A stretch of 64,000 nucleotides of DNA from Paramecium tetraurelia. Its lineage: Eukaryota; Ciliophora; Oligohymenophorea; Peniculida; Parameciidae. The position numbers and the translations under genes are program-made. The stretch is from assembly GCF_000165425.1 (NCBI RefSeq), contig NW_001798983.1, positions 127,259 to 191,258 on the forward strand. The letters run 5' to 3'. Positions 23,722-35,722 of the stretch are shown in pieces; the stretch's first letter is position 1, and each line of letters opens with the position of its first letter. Below the pieces are notes generated by a model. It was not told where the DNA came from. It made no database searches and was given only the letters and a program-made list of their open reading frames with translations.

Positions 23722-26700
23722 TCATATTTACTTTCTTCTATTTACTTAAATTTCCGGCGAAACCTTATTTCTCTTTAGTTGACTTTTTGTCACTCGTAGA
23801 AGCATCATTTTGTGCCTAGCTCTTTGGATGGTTTCGAATTTGTTTATTATGGAGACATATGCCTTGTTTCTCTTGTATTTCAAAAATTTCAGTATAAATT
23901 AAAAGGGGTAAAACATGTACATCTAAAATCTATTTAAAATTTATTATTGCCAGTTTGATTTATTTTTATTAATTTATTCTATTATTCTAGTAATATTGTG
24001 TGTAGGGAAATAGTATTCATAGTTATAGATTTAATCTAGGTTTGTCTCAGATTAATTGAATAATTGAATATAGAGATATGTGATTTCCTTTACTGGTTTG
24101 ATGAGTTCAGGATCATCAATGCATTTTAGCATCTGATTATAAACTATTTTAATGCTTTCAGCATGCATCTATTCAAAATTCTTAATCCTATTTCTAAAGG
24201 CATCGACCTCATTATTGAATATGGCTTCATAAGTGGATTATTCTATGGAGGGTTCATTTAAACTAGATAACAGAGAAGGACTCTTGGTATTCTACCTCAA
24301 GAATTTGTGATCATAAATAGATCCTACTTTGTAGATTCGTTTGGGATTGTACTTATAACTGGGTTTATGTTGCTTATCTATTCTTGCATCAGACTGCACC
24401 TCTTGGCCAATTTACTTCACTGCCCTTTGGTGACCAGAAGTAATAAGATATTCCTCTGAGACGTGGAATACTTTGACAGAAGGCAGCTATTCTTCATTGC
24501 CACCTAGAAAGATTACATTGGCTTCAGGGTCTTATTCTACTACATGCTGACATTTTTATTAATTTTAAATGAGTTGAGGATTATCTAAAGCGAAGATTCT
24601 AGCACATTCTTAAACAAATAACATCTCTGCTCTTGTCATGATTGGTTTCTCAATTACTCTTCGTTTACGGTGCATTCTTTCTTAATTCTAATTATAGATG
24701 TGTCTCTTGAGCACTAATTCCTTATTGGGAATCAATTGCACTTAAGAACATTGATCCAATTGATGATCAGTTTTATTGCAGACAGGACAAAATTACCCTT
24801 CCTTAATTAGATCCTAATCTAAATTGAGAATCAATTGATCTCTCAATTAACAGTACTTTTAGAAATCTTCAGGGAAATCTTTTAATGTTTCCAGGAAGTC
24901 TGATTTTGATAGCATCAATAAACTCACATATCCAGCTGCTTTGAATAGTTCTCTATCTTGACTCTACAATAAAAAGTCTTTGACACATATGAATCTTCCA
25001 TGACTGATATGAGAATTGATCTTTGATCTCTGTTTCCCATCTCTATGTTAATATAGCAATATTCCTTATTCAATATAACATAGATGATATTCCCCATCAA
25101 ACTCAATTGAAAATGTGTTTTAAGGTTGTATAATCTTTCTTTTAATTGATTTAAAGAGAGCATTGCGAAACTCAACACTGAAATACTTCTGTAAAAACTC
25201 ACATTTCAAAATGAATATCTTGTATGCCTATTTATCTAATTCTTCCTTCAATTCATCTGACAGCTATCCCAGTAATTCCTATTCCATTTCCAAATCTACT
25301 TCGTCGTCTTCCTTCCATCGATATGTCAAGTACTCCTTGATTCTATTGTTTTATTAATGATTTCAATTACTGATATTATAAGGCAAATGGAATCTCGCGC
25401 TCCCTCATATACTTATTTATCACTCTCATCTTTTTATTTCTCTCTACTTAGTTCTAGGTGATATCGTCAATTATCCCACCTATGAAGTTTACACTATAAG
25501 AGAACCACAAACAGGCACATAGAATAAAAATTATTGTAACTATTTTCTCTATCTAATTTTAGGGCACATTATCTCCGTATCCAATTGTCAACATTGTGAC
25601 TATTGCAAAATAAAATGCTTCCAGATACTGTGATGACCATCTCAGATCTCCTAATCTCTTAGTAATAATCCACGAATCCTCTCTATCTATGCTGCTAGAC
25701 CAAAACCATATGCAACTGAATAAATGAGCTATATAAATTAAAGACACCAAAAACTTTATTAAACCAATTCTACCCCTCTAAGGTCGAGTAAGATATGAGA
25801 TCTAATCTACTTTCAAAAATGATTCATAGACATACTTAAGTTAACTCAGAAGAAGAATCAAAATTAAATCATAATCTCCTTCAGGTAAATAGATATTGAT
25901 TAACAAAATAAAGGTTAGACATTGATCAATTAAAATAGATCTACTTGTTTACACCTTGATTATTTCCCAACGATCTGCTATGGCTTTACCCGTTTTATAT
26001 GTGATTGTATTTATTTTAACAAAATAATCCAACTATAATACGATAAATATCAGTGTGGAAAATATCCTGTCTTCGGATGCCAAAATTCTTGAATTAAACG
26101 AAATTTCTAAAGGTACCAAAAATACCAGTATTCCTCTAATGAAGGTGACGAAGAAATCCCAGTACATCTTTAACATGCTTTCTGGTTAAATTAATGGTAT
26201 GCAAGAGATAACCCATAACAAAAATTTGAAAATCTGTCTTTGCGTATACTCAAAAGATTCCTTGAATTCCTCAAGTGTTCGTCGCTTAATAATTTATTAA
26301 GTAAATATTCTTTGAACATTTATGAATGATAGTTCCTTGCGCTAAAACTATTTGGCATATGCTATCACATTTAAACTACAATTAGAGTAAAGCAATACTT
26401 TTCGGATGCTTTATCACTTATTAAATTTAAAATACTGCAATTTAAAGTCTCTAGTTTTCGTCTTTTTTATCCAACTTTTTCTAAAAACCTTCGAATAAAA
26501 AAAAAGGTCATCAGGCTTGATCCAGTATTCTTAGATGTTTTATTGAATTGAGTTTGCATCTCTGATAATGAAATTGCATCGTTCTAGAGAAAATCTTACT
26601 CGGGTTTGGGAGTATATGTGATATCTGGAGTTTTATCTATTCTACTCGACGAGAACATACCATTTTGAAAAACGGTGCTTGGCCGAGATTCCTTGAGACA

Positions 26701-26799
26701 AAATTCCAAATACTATTGTTCAAAGTCATCATTTTGTTCAGCTCGCAATTCTCGATCCAAACTGTTACTAAAGTTATCTTCGGGATTCAGATTTTTCAT
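23722..26799 (-). CDS. Voltage-gated K+ channel, EAG/CNG type, paralogue of the 4147-7366 gene
   Basis: ATG 26799 (MKNLNPEDNFSNSLDRELRA), TGA 23722-23724. Order: N-terminal motif FFIRRFLEK...NLISDKASEN before S1; S1-S4 (PESMLKMYWDFFVTFIRGIL); S5 MVSLIYIAHLFSCIWFWSSS; pore MLTIGYGDNVP; S6; C-linker and cNBD-like region around 24900-25400; then a long tail containing NRFQMYMFYPFQFILKFLKY, matching the equivalent block at the end of the 4147-7366 channel. A 23-nt intron lies near 26383 and one near 25535. The two genes are clearly paralogues; the gene at 820-3759 is more distant. Confidence 0.9.
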
Positions 26800-27728
26800 T
26801 AAAATTAATTTAAACAATCACTTACTACTTCAGAAGGAAGTAATTTTTCAAGAAAATGATATGATGAACAAAATAATAATCTGCCCTTTGAAGAAATTCA
26901 AATAAAATTAATTAGAATTATATATATAAATTAATACATTAAATATTTGTACTCACACCTCTCGAACGACTTACCCTATCTTTTCTATCCTTAGTCTGAA
27001 CCGATATTTTCTAAATTTTCAAACCATTTTTTTAATTTATTCTCAGTTCGTAAGATTGGCTATGCTTTATATATATACCTTAAGAAATATCTTTTTAATT
27101 GAAATTTTTTGAAAATATGGCAAAGGATAAATAAATCTATTTGATTATTAACAAGAATTGAGAATTTTCCAAATGTAATCTTTGATCTTAAATATTTCAC
27201 GAATTTAAAATTTAACATGATTTAAAAGTCTTTGACTTTAAACGCCGAATCAAAGTCTGGCTCAGTGTACATATTTGAATAATATACTCTATAATTAACT
27301 AGTTTACTCTTTAATATTCAAAAAATAATTCAAGATTTCGTATTTAGTATTTTTAGGAATGGTTAAATGTAAGGAAATCTAACTAGAAACTTTAGGAGTT
27401 TATTTTGGATAGTTATTTCTATTGGAGTATTATTGAGAAATTACATTAATGATTGTTGTTATAGAATGTTAATTTGATCAGCACAAGTAAATTAGAAGAT
27501 TAATATCATATATATGCTTTTCTTGAGACAGTTAAAATGTAATGGAAAAATTATGCAAGGAAACTGGAAACATTAATAATATACAAAAAGAGAAGCAAAG
27601 ACTTCTCTAATGATTTCAAAAGATCATTCTGGTTTAGCTTCAGGATTCAAATATTCGCAGAAATAATAATTTATAAGCATTTCTTATTTCCATTAAATAA
27701 ATTAATAATATTTCAACAAAATTAGGAG
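26800..27728. other. Long AT-rich intergenic region with possible weak coding
   Basis: Longest gene-poor stretch, between a channel gene start and the RING/SPRY gene, both reading away from it. A + strand piece around 27540-27640 (MEKLCKETGNINNIQKEKQR) looks helical but breaks at TGA codons and was not joined to any gene. It probably holds the upstream regions of both flanking genes. Confidence 0.35.
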
Positions 27729-28849
27729 ATGAATTAGACAGAAGGTTTTCACAGATCGAGATTTATAAATTACCATTCAGATTGTTTCGATTGTTTAGTA
27801 TGCTAACATGTCGCTCGTGACCCTAAGGAATGTAGTGAATGCGGGCAAGTTTATTGTATGTCTTGTGTGCCTAAGTAATTAATTCTATATGATTATAGTT
27901 AATGTATTAATTGTGAAACTCCTAGGTAGATAGATTAAATGGCAAGAGTTTAAAAAAAAATATATGATGATTTAGTATTGAAATGTAATGAGTATATTTT
28001 ATTTTAAGGTTAATTCTGTGAACTTTTAGTAAAAGTAAACTTAATTGAAAAACATGAAGAGGAGTGTAATAAATATTGTGCAAATTTTGAATGCTGCGGG
28101 AATTTAATAACAAAAGAAAATAAAGAAAAAGTAATAAATAATAACCATCAAGTTTTGTGATACCATATGTCAATTATTTAATCTTGTGTAAAAATCAGGT
28201 AGCAGATAAGAGATCTATGAACACTTAAAAAATGTTTCTTAATAGAATATTGTCATATCCTCAAGAATACCGAGAAGCATCGAATCTTCTATTAGTTCAT
28301 CTTTAATTATTTCCAATAGATGGGATAGCTAAAGGAAGGCCACTAATATCAAACTCTCAGATGGAGATTAGAAAGCATTCCATGAAGATATATCACACAT
28401 GTTCAGATCAGTCATAGCAAAATATGGCTATTCGTCGGGAATAGCGTATTGGGAAATTGAAGCTGACGATAGAAATGAAAGTGAATTAAAAATTGGTGTT
28501 ACAACAAACAGAGACTTTAACTTTAATACAACCTTTTGTGATCATGAATTTGGTTGGGCTTTTTATGCATTAGGATCTGTAAGTATTTCAGGAATAATAA
28601 TAGTTACGCCATAATAATAGTAATACCGGTCCCGGATTTGGTAGGAGATTAAAAAATGGAGTGTTTGGAGTTTGTTTAAATATGAATTAAGGACAATTGA
28701 TGTTCAGTTGGAACGGAGAATACTTGGGTTGTGCATATAAAGATGAAAAGTTAAAAACTGGACCTATTTATCCTGCAGTGGCCTTACTGAATGTTGCTGG
28801 TTGTAAAATCACAAGTGGAAAACCTGTTCCACCCGTATTCTAATTATGA
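27729..28849 (+). CDS. RING/TRAF-type zinc-finger protein with C-terminal SPRY domain
   Basis: Probable E3 ubiquitin ligase-type adaptor. ATG 27729; introns of 22 nt (about 28131) and 25 nt (about 28579) restore the frame; TGA 28847-28849. N-terminal Cys cluster CFDCLVCQHVARDPKECSEC then CMSCV and CINCE follows RING spacing; a second Cys/His patch (KHEEECNKYCANFECCGN) resembles a TRAF-type finger. A helical linker (EIYEHLKNVSQQN) leads to SPRY: GYSSGIAYWEIEAD, ELKIGVTTNRDFN, FGWAFYALGS, GVFGVCLNMNQGQLMFSWNG, YPAVALLNVAGCKI. All hallmark SPRY strands are present. Substrate unknown. Confidence 0.85.
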
Positions 28850-29280
28850 TAAACATATTATTAGTAATTTTCAATTTAATAGGTTCTACTGATAAAACAC
28901 TTCTACAGAAGAACCTTCTTCTTCTTCCTAAGCAGTCTATAGATTCCTTAATTATACTATGAGTATCTATTAGTTCAGACAATCAGGGAACTATATCGGA
29001 CTCAACTATAGTTTAAATTTCTTAATCAAAATACAATTTTATTTTAATTATTCTCTCTTCCCTCTGTCGTTTTGATATTATCAAATATTTAAATAATTTT
29101 AGTTTATTGGATCTTTTTAAAACAGTTTATCATGCATCTTCTAATCTTCAAAATTATTTGTTATATTTATAGTATAAATATTTAAATTTTCTAAAAATGT
29201 AAATATATCATTGTAAAATTACACATGTTAATGATATATGTATAGCAGTATTCATTTAATAATTATAAATAAAAGATCAA
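28850..29280. other. Spacer with conflicting short open frames
   Basis: Both strands give coding-like but mutually exclusive reads near 28890-29030 (plus: TEEPSSSSQAVYRFLNYT; minus: QTAQEEEEGSSVEVFYQQ). Neither has a start or a workable intron set, so no gene is called. The remaining part is low-complexity AT. Confidence 0.3.
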
Positions 29281-31641
29281 TCATTTGAGGATTATCTCAT
29301 CGGGGATATTTTGAGTATTTCTACAAACTTGATCGTTATTTGAATTTGCTCTCAATCTTTTGATGCCATCAAAATCTAACAATTTAGACAATTTGAAAAT
29401 GGCCTATATTTCATCTCCAAGTTTCTTGATCAATTTTTGATTAACTTCATATTGAGGATTTTAATCCATACTCTATTGCAATACTAAATCATAAGCCTTA
29501 TATATATATTCAAATACTCTATAGATTCTCTTGTATATTCTATGATCCCTATCAAGACTTTGAGTACGAAAAAGGTTTCTTAAACTCTATTATATTAATT
29601 GACTCCTGCGAATCTTTTTATTTTTATACTATTCAATCCTTTATTATTAGTGTATAACAATACGTGCTTCTTGCTCTCTCTTCCAAAAAGGTTCGAGAAA
29701 AGTGCATTTCTTTTTCCTCAATCAATGAAATAATGGGTTTTGCTGCGAAATCAAATAATAACTACTAAGAATTTGTCAGTAGAATTTCTTTTAGTTTATC
29801 AATCTCATTTAATTTAGTCAAAATATTAAACACATCCAATTATTCATTGATTTTATCACTAATATTTTATTTATAAGATGATACACTGCTTAATTATAAA
29901 ATAATACGGAAAGTGAATTCTAGAAAGTTCTTCTAAAACACAATTAATTGAAAAATATCTTGAAATTAAACCTCAACGGTTACGATCTATTTAATATAAG
30001 ATTGATTTATTTTTTGAAGTAATCCAATCCACTTACACAATTGAGCTTCTAAGCTAAAATGTTATGATCCTTTATTGCCTACTATGTAATTTAATTACTC
30101 TTATCTTCATTCTCATTTGAACCTTGATTAACATATTCATTATTCTCAGTTGGTGGTCGATCGATCAACATTACATGTTTGTCAGACTAATGCTTCCTGA
30201 AAAGTTGTAGAATTTTGCTTTTGTGTTTTATTTCACTATTTGGAATTTATTATTATTAGCCTTCCCTATTTACATAGTACTCTTGTCTAAACTATTTATC
30301 TTCATAGATATGATCTATCATTTTTAGATTTTATTAATGTTATTTGTTCTACTCATCAAAATCAGTACTAAACTCGTAAACCTTATTCGATAATTCTACA
30401 AGCACTACTTAATTTAAAAATAATGCTAACTTGTTATTTTATTATACGTTGATATTATGAATCCCATAACAATAAAAGAAATCTAGAACAAACCTCCCAA
30501 TTTAGATAGCAAATCGATAATGCTTTAATTCTTTCTCTCAACCAAGGTGGTGATTGGACTTTTACGAAAATAAAACGATGCATAAACGGCATCTGAATCT
30601 CTTCCCAAATCAGTAATTTCTTTGGTCTATGTATCATCTATAGAAATAAAATTCGAATTTTGATCTTGACTTAAATTCATACAGAAGTGCTTACTTAAAT
30701 GGATAAAGATCTAGACTATTTTAGAATTAATATTATCTAAAGAATATGTTTGCCTATTTATTAATTTGCTTCGGAACAAAAGATAAATAACTTCGATCAT
30801 CCAGATATATAGATACATAGTCGGATCCAATTTTATTAGGGTTTATTACCTATTTTCAAATTGAAATATAACTTTATTTATAATATACACCTAAACCTTG
30901 AAATTCCCGATCTTCTCTACTTGTTGTTTTAATTCATCCTCTGATGCACATCTTCTATCGGTATATTCACTTTAATTGCATGACGTAACTTCAATTTTAA
31001 GAAAGTTAAAATTATTAGCTTTGGATATATGAATTTCATTATACATGTAAATGTTCCTCCAATATTCATATTTAATTAATTTCTATCATAGTACATATCA
31101 ATATTACTAAGGGCACAGCAAGTTCTGGAGTTAGAGTCTCTCAAAGTCCTCTGAGAAGTTTTTACCATAACGTTGGAAAATTGAGTGGAACCGATCCAAA
31201 GTACATGGAACCAAAGGAAGTTAAGTAATATTTTTAATAATTGTTCCATTTGAAAGTCTCTCATACTGCCTGTATAATCCCTAAATATGGTTACCTTTAT
31301 TGTAAATTGAGAGTAAAATAGGGTTGGCTTATAAAGTTATTTTATTCGATCCCCAATGCCATTATAAAATCTTGATCATTCAATTGCAGATTTGAAAGTT
31401 AGTCGTCATAAACCTAAGTTTGCTTGGTGATGATATTTTTTCCAGCCAAATAATCAATGAAATTGGTTGAAAAAAATAGAAACACAAGAAAGATTGTTAC
31501 TATGGAAGTAAAACCACCAAACGACGATTAAAAGGTAGATTTGTGATTCATTCCAAGGCTTGGGGACTGAGCAAAAATATCACAAATTCTTAAGACTCAT
31601 TCTACTAGCAATCTATGTTTACATTAATTTATTTTGTCCAT
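29281..31641 (-). CDS. Large membrane protein of a ciliate-type family, function unknown
   Basis: ATG 31641 with a 27-nt intron gives MDKINQFLRICDIFAQSPSL, then a TM segment SIVTIFLVFLFFSTNFIDYL. An ectodomain follows (NNFISQPYFTLNLQQ, RDFQMEQLLKILLNFLWFHV). A second membrane region lies near 30620-30480, and the C-terminal cytoplasmic part is helical and charged, ending IKRLRANSNNDQVCRNTQN and DEIILK before TGA 29281-29283. The N-terminal 'FLR..DIF..SPSL....K..F...GGF.S' pattern is one I associate with ciliate multi-domain membrane proteins, but no function is established. Internal introns were not all mapped. Confidence 0.6.
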
Positions 31642-31902
31642 TGTTGTTTTTAATATTATTTTCAAAACAGATTTTACAATAAAAAACTAATTAAAAGTTT
31701 CTGTAATCCTTTTCAATTTATATTAATTTACAAGATTTGTTATAGTTAAGTCTTATTCAGGGATTTGAGAACCTTTTAAATAATGAGTTCTATTTTTGAT
31801 CACATTAGTAATTATAAATTCATATGCTATATTATTAACAATATCAGCTGAAAAAATAATTATTAACTTTCACGAAAGAATATTTAATTTAAAATTTTAT
31901 CA

Positions 31903-32764
31903 ATGGAAAACTAAGGAATTTGGACTAACCGATCTAATTTTATTAAATAGATAAAGAATGATTATTAAGCTAACATTAAGGAATAAACATAATTTGAAGA
32001 ATCATTGAGTATACCAATATTATTTGACAACTCTTGCGCTTAATGCTTTAAAAGGTTTCGAAAAAGAAAGCTGGTATCGAGTGTCACTTAAATTGATTCT
32101 TATATTTCTGAGTTTTATTACAAGAACCAGCATGAATGTTTTTCCAAGCATAAGTAATTGATATTTTTCAACTAGATTCTCAATTGAGAAAAATGGTGAT
32201 TAATTACAAATATTCTAACATTAAAAATGCAGAGTTCATTCACTCAAAACTTCGGTAAATTGTGTCATTTGCGAGAATATCATTAGTAAAAGAAACTATT
32301 ATAAATGTTAAAAATGTAAAGCCTAATTTTACTTTTAAAATGAGTTCACTCCAATTTTAGAGTGTCCTGAATGCAATTGTAAATTTTGTAAATTGTGTAA
32401 GAGACAACACCATTTATTTAACCATTATGCATGCACCTGTTATTATGATTTTGGTTATACGAATTCTTTTTACTTACTGTTATTGATAGTATTTTAAATC
32501 TTAATCTTTCCAATCCTAGTGTATGGGAAAAGCTTTTAAGTTGGAATGGAAATAGCCTCATTAATAATCCCCAAAGTAATTGAGCTTTATTTTTACACAG
32601 GGAAATATATATTTTTATTATTAATTCTACCCTTAATCGCAATTTACTTGTTAGTGTTTTTGGTATTGTATTGGATCTACATATTACCCAAAAGCGTATA
32701 CCTAAGTTTACTGGATATTTATGAACTTATGGCTTAGATTTATAGGAATTTTTATATAGAATGA
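31903..32764 (+). CDS. Membrane protein with RBR/IBR-like Cys-rich zinc-binding region
   Basis: ATG 31903 (MENQGIWTNRSNFIKQIKND), one 22-nt intron near 32152, TGA 32762-32764; about 279 residues. The central Cys array CVICENIISKRNYYKCQKCK, then FTPILECPECNCKFCKLCKR and QHHLFNHYACTCYY, follows IBR-type spacing. Two strong C-terminal TM segments follow: FYLLLLIVFQILIFPILVY and FLLLILPLIAIYLLVFLVLY. This layout (IBR-like fingers plus a membrane anchor) fits membrane-bound RBR-type ubiquitin ligases, but a classical RING1 and catalytic RING2 Cys are not clearly identified, so activity is uncertain. A second open frame across the first exon is rejected because it has no motif. Confidence 0.72.
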
Positions 32765-33000
32765 TTTATATATTTTGTATAAAATCAATTAAATTCTCTA
32801 CAATAGTTATAAAAATTAATATTAAGAATTCTAGGGATGATAATATTGCTATATATTAAATAAGGATTTAAGAATATGACAGAAAAATATAATTTTATTG
32901 TCATATAATGAGGTGACAAATTAAATAAATAATGGTTTGAATGATTAAGAAGGATTGAAACAGCGATAAAATAAAGTTTATATATTTTAATTAAAACAAA

Positions 33001-34329
33001 ATGAAGAAATAAGATTGGAAATTCATGTAGGTGTTCGGGGATAAGGCATCTTCTGACAATGTTAGTGACGAGGATATCATTTCTGCAGTGCAATTTGAAA
33101 GGACTGGAAGATTGTTGGGATTAGGAGACAGAGCTGGTCGATTGATAATATTTGAAGTGCCATTGAGTAAGAAGAAAGACAAGGCTGAATATTAGTATTT
33201 ATTTTAACGATTGCTTAGATATTTGACAGAATTACAATCACATACAAGGGAATTCGATTTCCTTAAGAGTACTGATATAGAGGAGAAGATTAATCAACTT
33301 TAATGGTTGAGAGCACAAGGCAAGAATATGTATATTTTGTCAACAAATGATAAAACGGTGAAGTTGTGGAAGGTCAGTGAAAAAAACGTAACTAAAGTTA
33401 TCAAACCAAGTGGGAAGGAATTGGCAATGCCGAAATTATAAGTTGTCGAGACTGGATTGATTCCAAGGTAAATAATAAATAAGATTAGAAAGTGTGAGAA
33501 AAGTATTTCCAAATTTGCATAATTATCACATAAATTCATTGACTGCTTCAAGCAACGAAGAATTTGTTTTAACATCAGATGACTTAAAAGTGTATTTATG
33601 GAGTGTTGAATAACCATCCAAAGCATTCGTGGCTGTCGATTTGAAACCAGAGAACTTGGATGAGTTAAGTGAAGTGATAACATCCTCAACATTTCATCCC
33701 ACATTGGATAATTAATTTCTATATACAACCAGCAAGGGAATCATTAAATTATGTGATATGAGAAAATCAGGAATCTGTGACAATACGGCTATTACAATGG
33801 CAGAACCAGAAGATCCAGCCAAAAAGAATTTCTTTACTGAAATAGTTACTTCTATCTCAGATGCTTGTTTTAGTCGAAATGGAAAATACATATTCTCAAG
33901 AGATTTCTTGACTGTCAAAGTGTGGGATATTGCCATGACCAATAAACCTGTTGCCACTGTTCAAGTATTCGAACCTCTTAAGTCCAAATTATGTGACCTC
34001 TATGAAAACGAATCTATTTTCGATAAGTTTTCAATCCAATCAACACTTGATTCAAACAGTTTTGTTACTGGCAATTTCAATAGTACCTTCCATGTTGTCG
34101 ACAGATTAGGTATAACTTCTTGATTACTATCTCAATAGGTGAATGCAATTCCCAATATGAATTGAATTTCAATAAGAAGACTGTGGTGAGACAGATCCCG
34201 CCTAAATATTTCGAGAATTTGGGATCATCTTATGATTTTAATCGTAAAGTCCAGAAAATCAGCATGTGCTAAACCCAAAACCTTGTTGCAATAGCTTGCC
34301 TCAATTGTCTCTATTTCTATACAGCATGA
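33001..34329 (+). CDS. Protein phosphatase 2A regulatory subunit B, B55/PR55 type
   Basis: WD40 beta-propeller that directs PP2A to substrates. ATG 33001 (MKKQDWKFMQVFGDK), introns of 25 nt (about 33470) and 29 nt (about 34107), TGA 34327-34329. Conserved landmarks: [169 protein letters not shown] and the end YFYTA. Length and order match the family throughout. No odd features. Confidence 0.95.
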
Positions 34330-34387
34330 CAATTAATATATATATATCATATAGTATTATAGATATTGATTTCTTATATTATTGATA

Positions 34388-34591
34388 TCAGCCTCTTCTT
34401 GGGAGCTAAACAACAATATTTTTATCATTGTGGAATATTCTCACTCTGTTCATTCTAAAATCTCTGGTTGTGGGAGATCCCTCAGCCAACACTTGTATCA
34501 TAATACCAGCATCGTCAGCTAATATTAATTACTTAGCTTCTTCTACTGTTTTACCAACTGCTTCTGGCCATTCTTTCTTATCTGCTTACAT
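34388..34591 (-). CDS. Serine protease inhibitor, potato inhibitor I / eglin family
   Basis: Single-exon 67-residue protein, ATG 34591 to TGA 34388-34390. It starts MQADKKEWPEAVGKTVEEAK (family W-P-E-L-V-G helix), continues LILADDAGIMIQVLAEGSPT and TRDFRMNRVRIFHND, and ends NIVVQLPRRG, the family's VxxVPxxG terminus. Family members block subtilisin/chymotrypsin-like proteases through an exposed loop. Aligned to eglin c (PVTLDLR), the loop here is PTTRDFR, placing Arg at P1, which predicts trypsin-like targets (inference). No signal peptide is present, so a cytosolic or unconventionally secreted inhibitor is implied. The conserved loop-bracing Arg pair (DFR, NRVR) is kept. Confidence 0.9.
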
Positions 34592-34779
34592 CGATCTTAT
34601 ATACTGATAATAATTATTATTATAATGTTTATAAATAAGAAATAAGAAATTGCATCCAATTCACATTTATTAGAATGCAACTACTTGAATATAATTAAAT
34701 GTATAAACAACATTCTTAAATAGCAGTGCGAATATTGAAATATGGCCATGTGTTATTTATTATACTGTCAAATATACTA

Positions 34780-35050
34780 TCATTTTTTTGTTTTGTATTT
34801 TGCTCCAAGAACAAGTTGCAATTTTCCTCCTGTTGATCTACCTAATTGACTTGAGCATTTGCTAACATATTATTCACTTTCTTTACATGCAAGTGACAAT
34901 GCCTCTAGCATGGGAAAATACAGTGTTATTGGTTGAACACTATGGGCATTTGACATCCATGAAATATGAATTAGGTGCTTAAATCAATCTCTTTAATTTG
35001 TGCTTTCTCTTTTCACTCTCGTATTAGGGTCTCAATAAATCTTGGTCCAT
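34780..35050 (-). CDS. RPS27: 40S ribosomal protein S27 (eS27)
   Basis: ATG 35050 gives MDQDLLRPQYESEKRKHKLK and RLIQAPNSYFMDVKCPQC; a 25-nt intron (GTAAAG...GTTAG) leads to CIKCSSQLGRSTGGKLQLVL and TGA 34780-34782. The C4 zinc site (CPQC...CIKC) and the PNSYFMDVKCP signature are exact family features, as is TGGK. Small ribosomal subunit protein of the usual length (about 80 residues). Confidence 0.94.
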
Positions 35051-35098
35051 TATTTAAATTTATTTTTAAATTAATTTATTTATTTCAAACATACTCTA

Positions 35099-35722
35099 AT
35101 GAACAAGTAGGCATTTCCTAAGTAAATCCTTGCTCTAAAAACGATGTCAAAGCTGAAATTTTCTACTCAGAAATTGGTCACAGAAGGTGTCCGATTCTTT
35201 AAAGGAAATATAAAAATTTCAGATGATGGGATTTATATTCATCTCAACTAATTGATGCTAATTATAATCAAAGAGTTAACAAACATATAGGGGTAGGGGC
35301 AGCCGAACAATTAATAAAGCCATTTATATGAATTTTAGTAGGAGAGTGGCCATCAAAGTAAATATAAGAATTATATAAATCCATAGATTCTTATAACCAA
35401 GAGGAATAATAGTTATAAATTAATGAAATTGAATACTTTGAGACATATAGTTAATTATTTTCTAAATAGTAATAATATTAACTTATTTCTATTAATGAGA
35501 CTTTCAGCAGTTCTCTTATTGAATTAATTAAATACCCTAGAGCAACACTATGAAAATCACAATATCTTGCTAAAAAAAATAACCCTTAAAAAAATATATT
35601 CTTATTGCAATTATAAATGTTTCAATTAACAAGTAGTAAATCAATCAATATATAATGAAAACTATTAATTGATATTAATAATAGAGGTTTTATAATACAA
35701 ATTATACTCATTTTTATTTTGA
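35099..35722 (+). CDS. Possible protein of unknown function
   Basis: Frame from ATG 35099 to TGA 35720-35722. The first half (MNKQAFPKQILALKTMSKLK, FSTQKLVTEGVRFFKGNIKI) has coding-like composition; the second half is Asn/Leu-rich and AT-biased, and overlaps the 3' end of the antisense membrane-protein gene by 15 nt. A shorter gene with an unseen intron is possible. No domain recognised. Confidence 0.3.

Noticed and set aside
23652-23725. A start at 23725 for the small minus-strand gene, overlapping the stop of the neighbouring channel (ATGA).
   Set aside because: It requires long non-typical introns; a start at 23652 is simpler, though exon joins remain unresolved.
32103-32489. Alternative + strand frame (MFFQAQVIDIFQ...) across the RBR-like gene.
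   Set aside because: It contains no motif, whereas the chosen frame, with one 22-nt intron, gives the ordered Cys/His array and TM segments.
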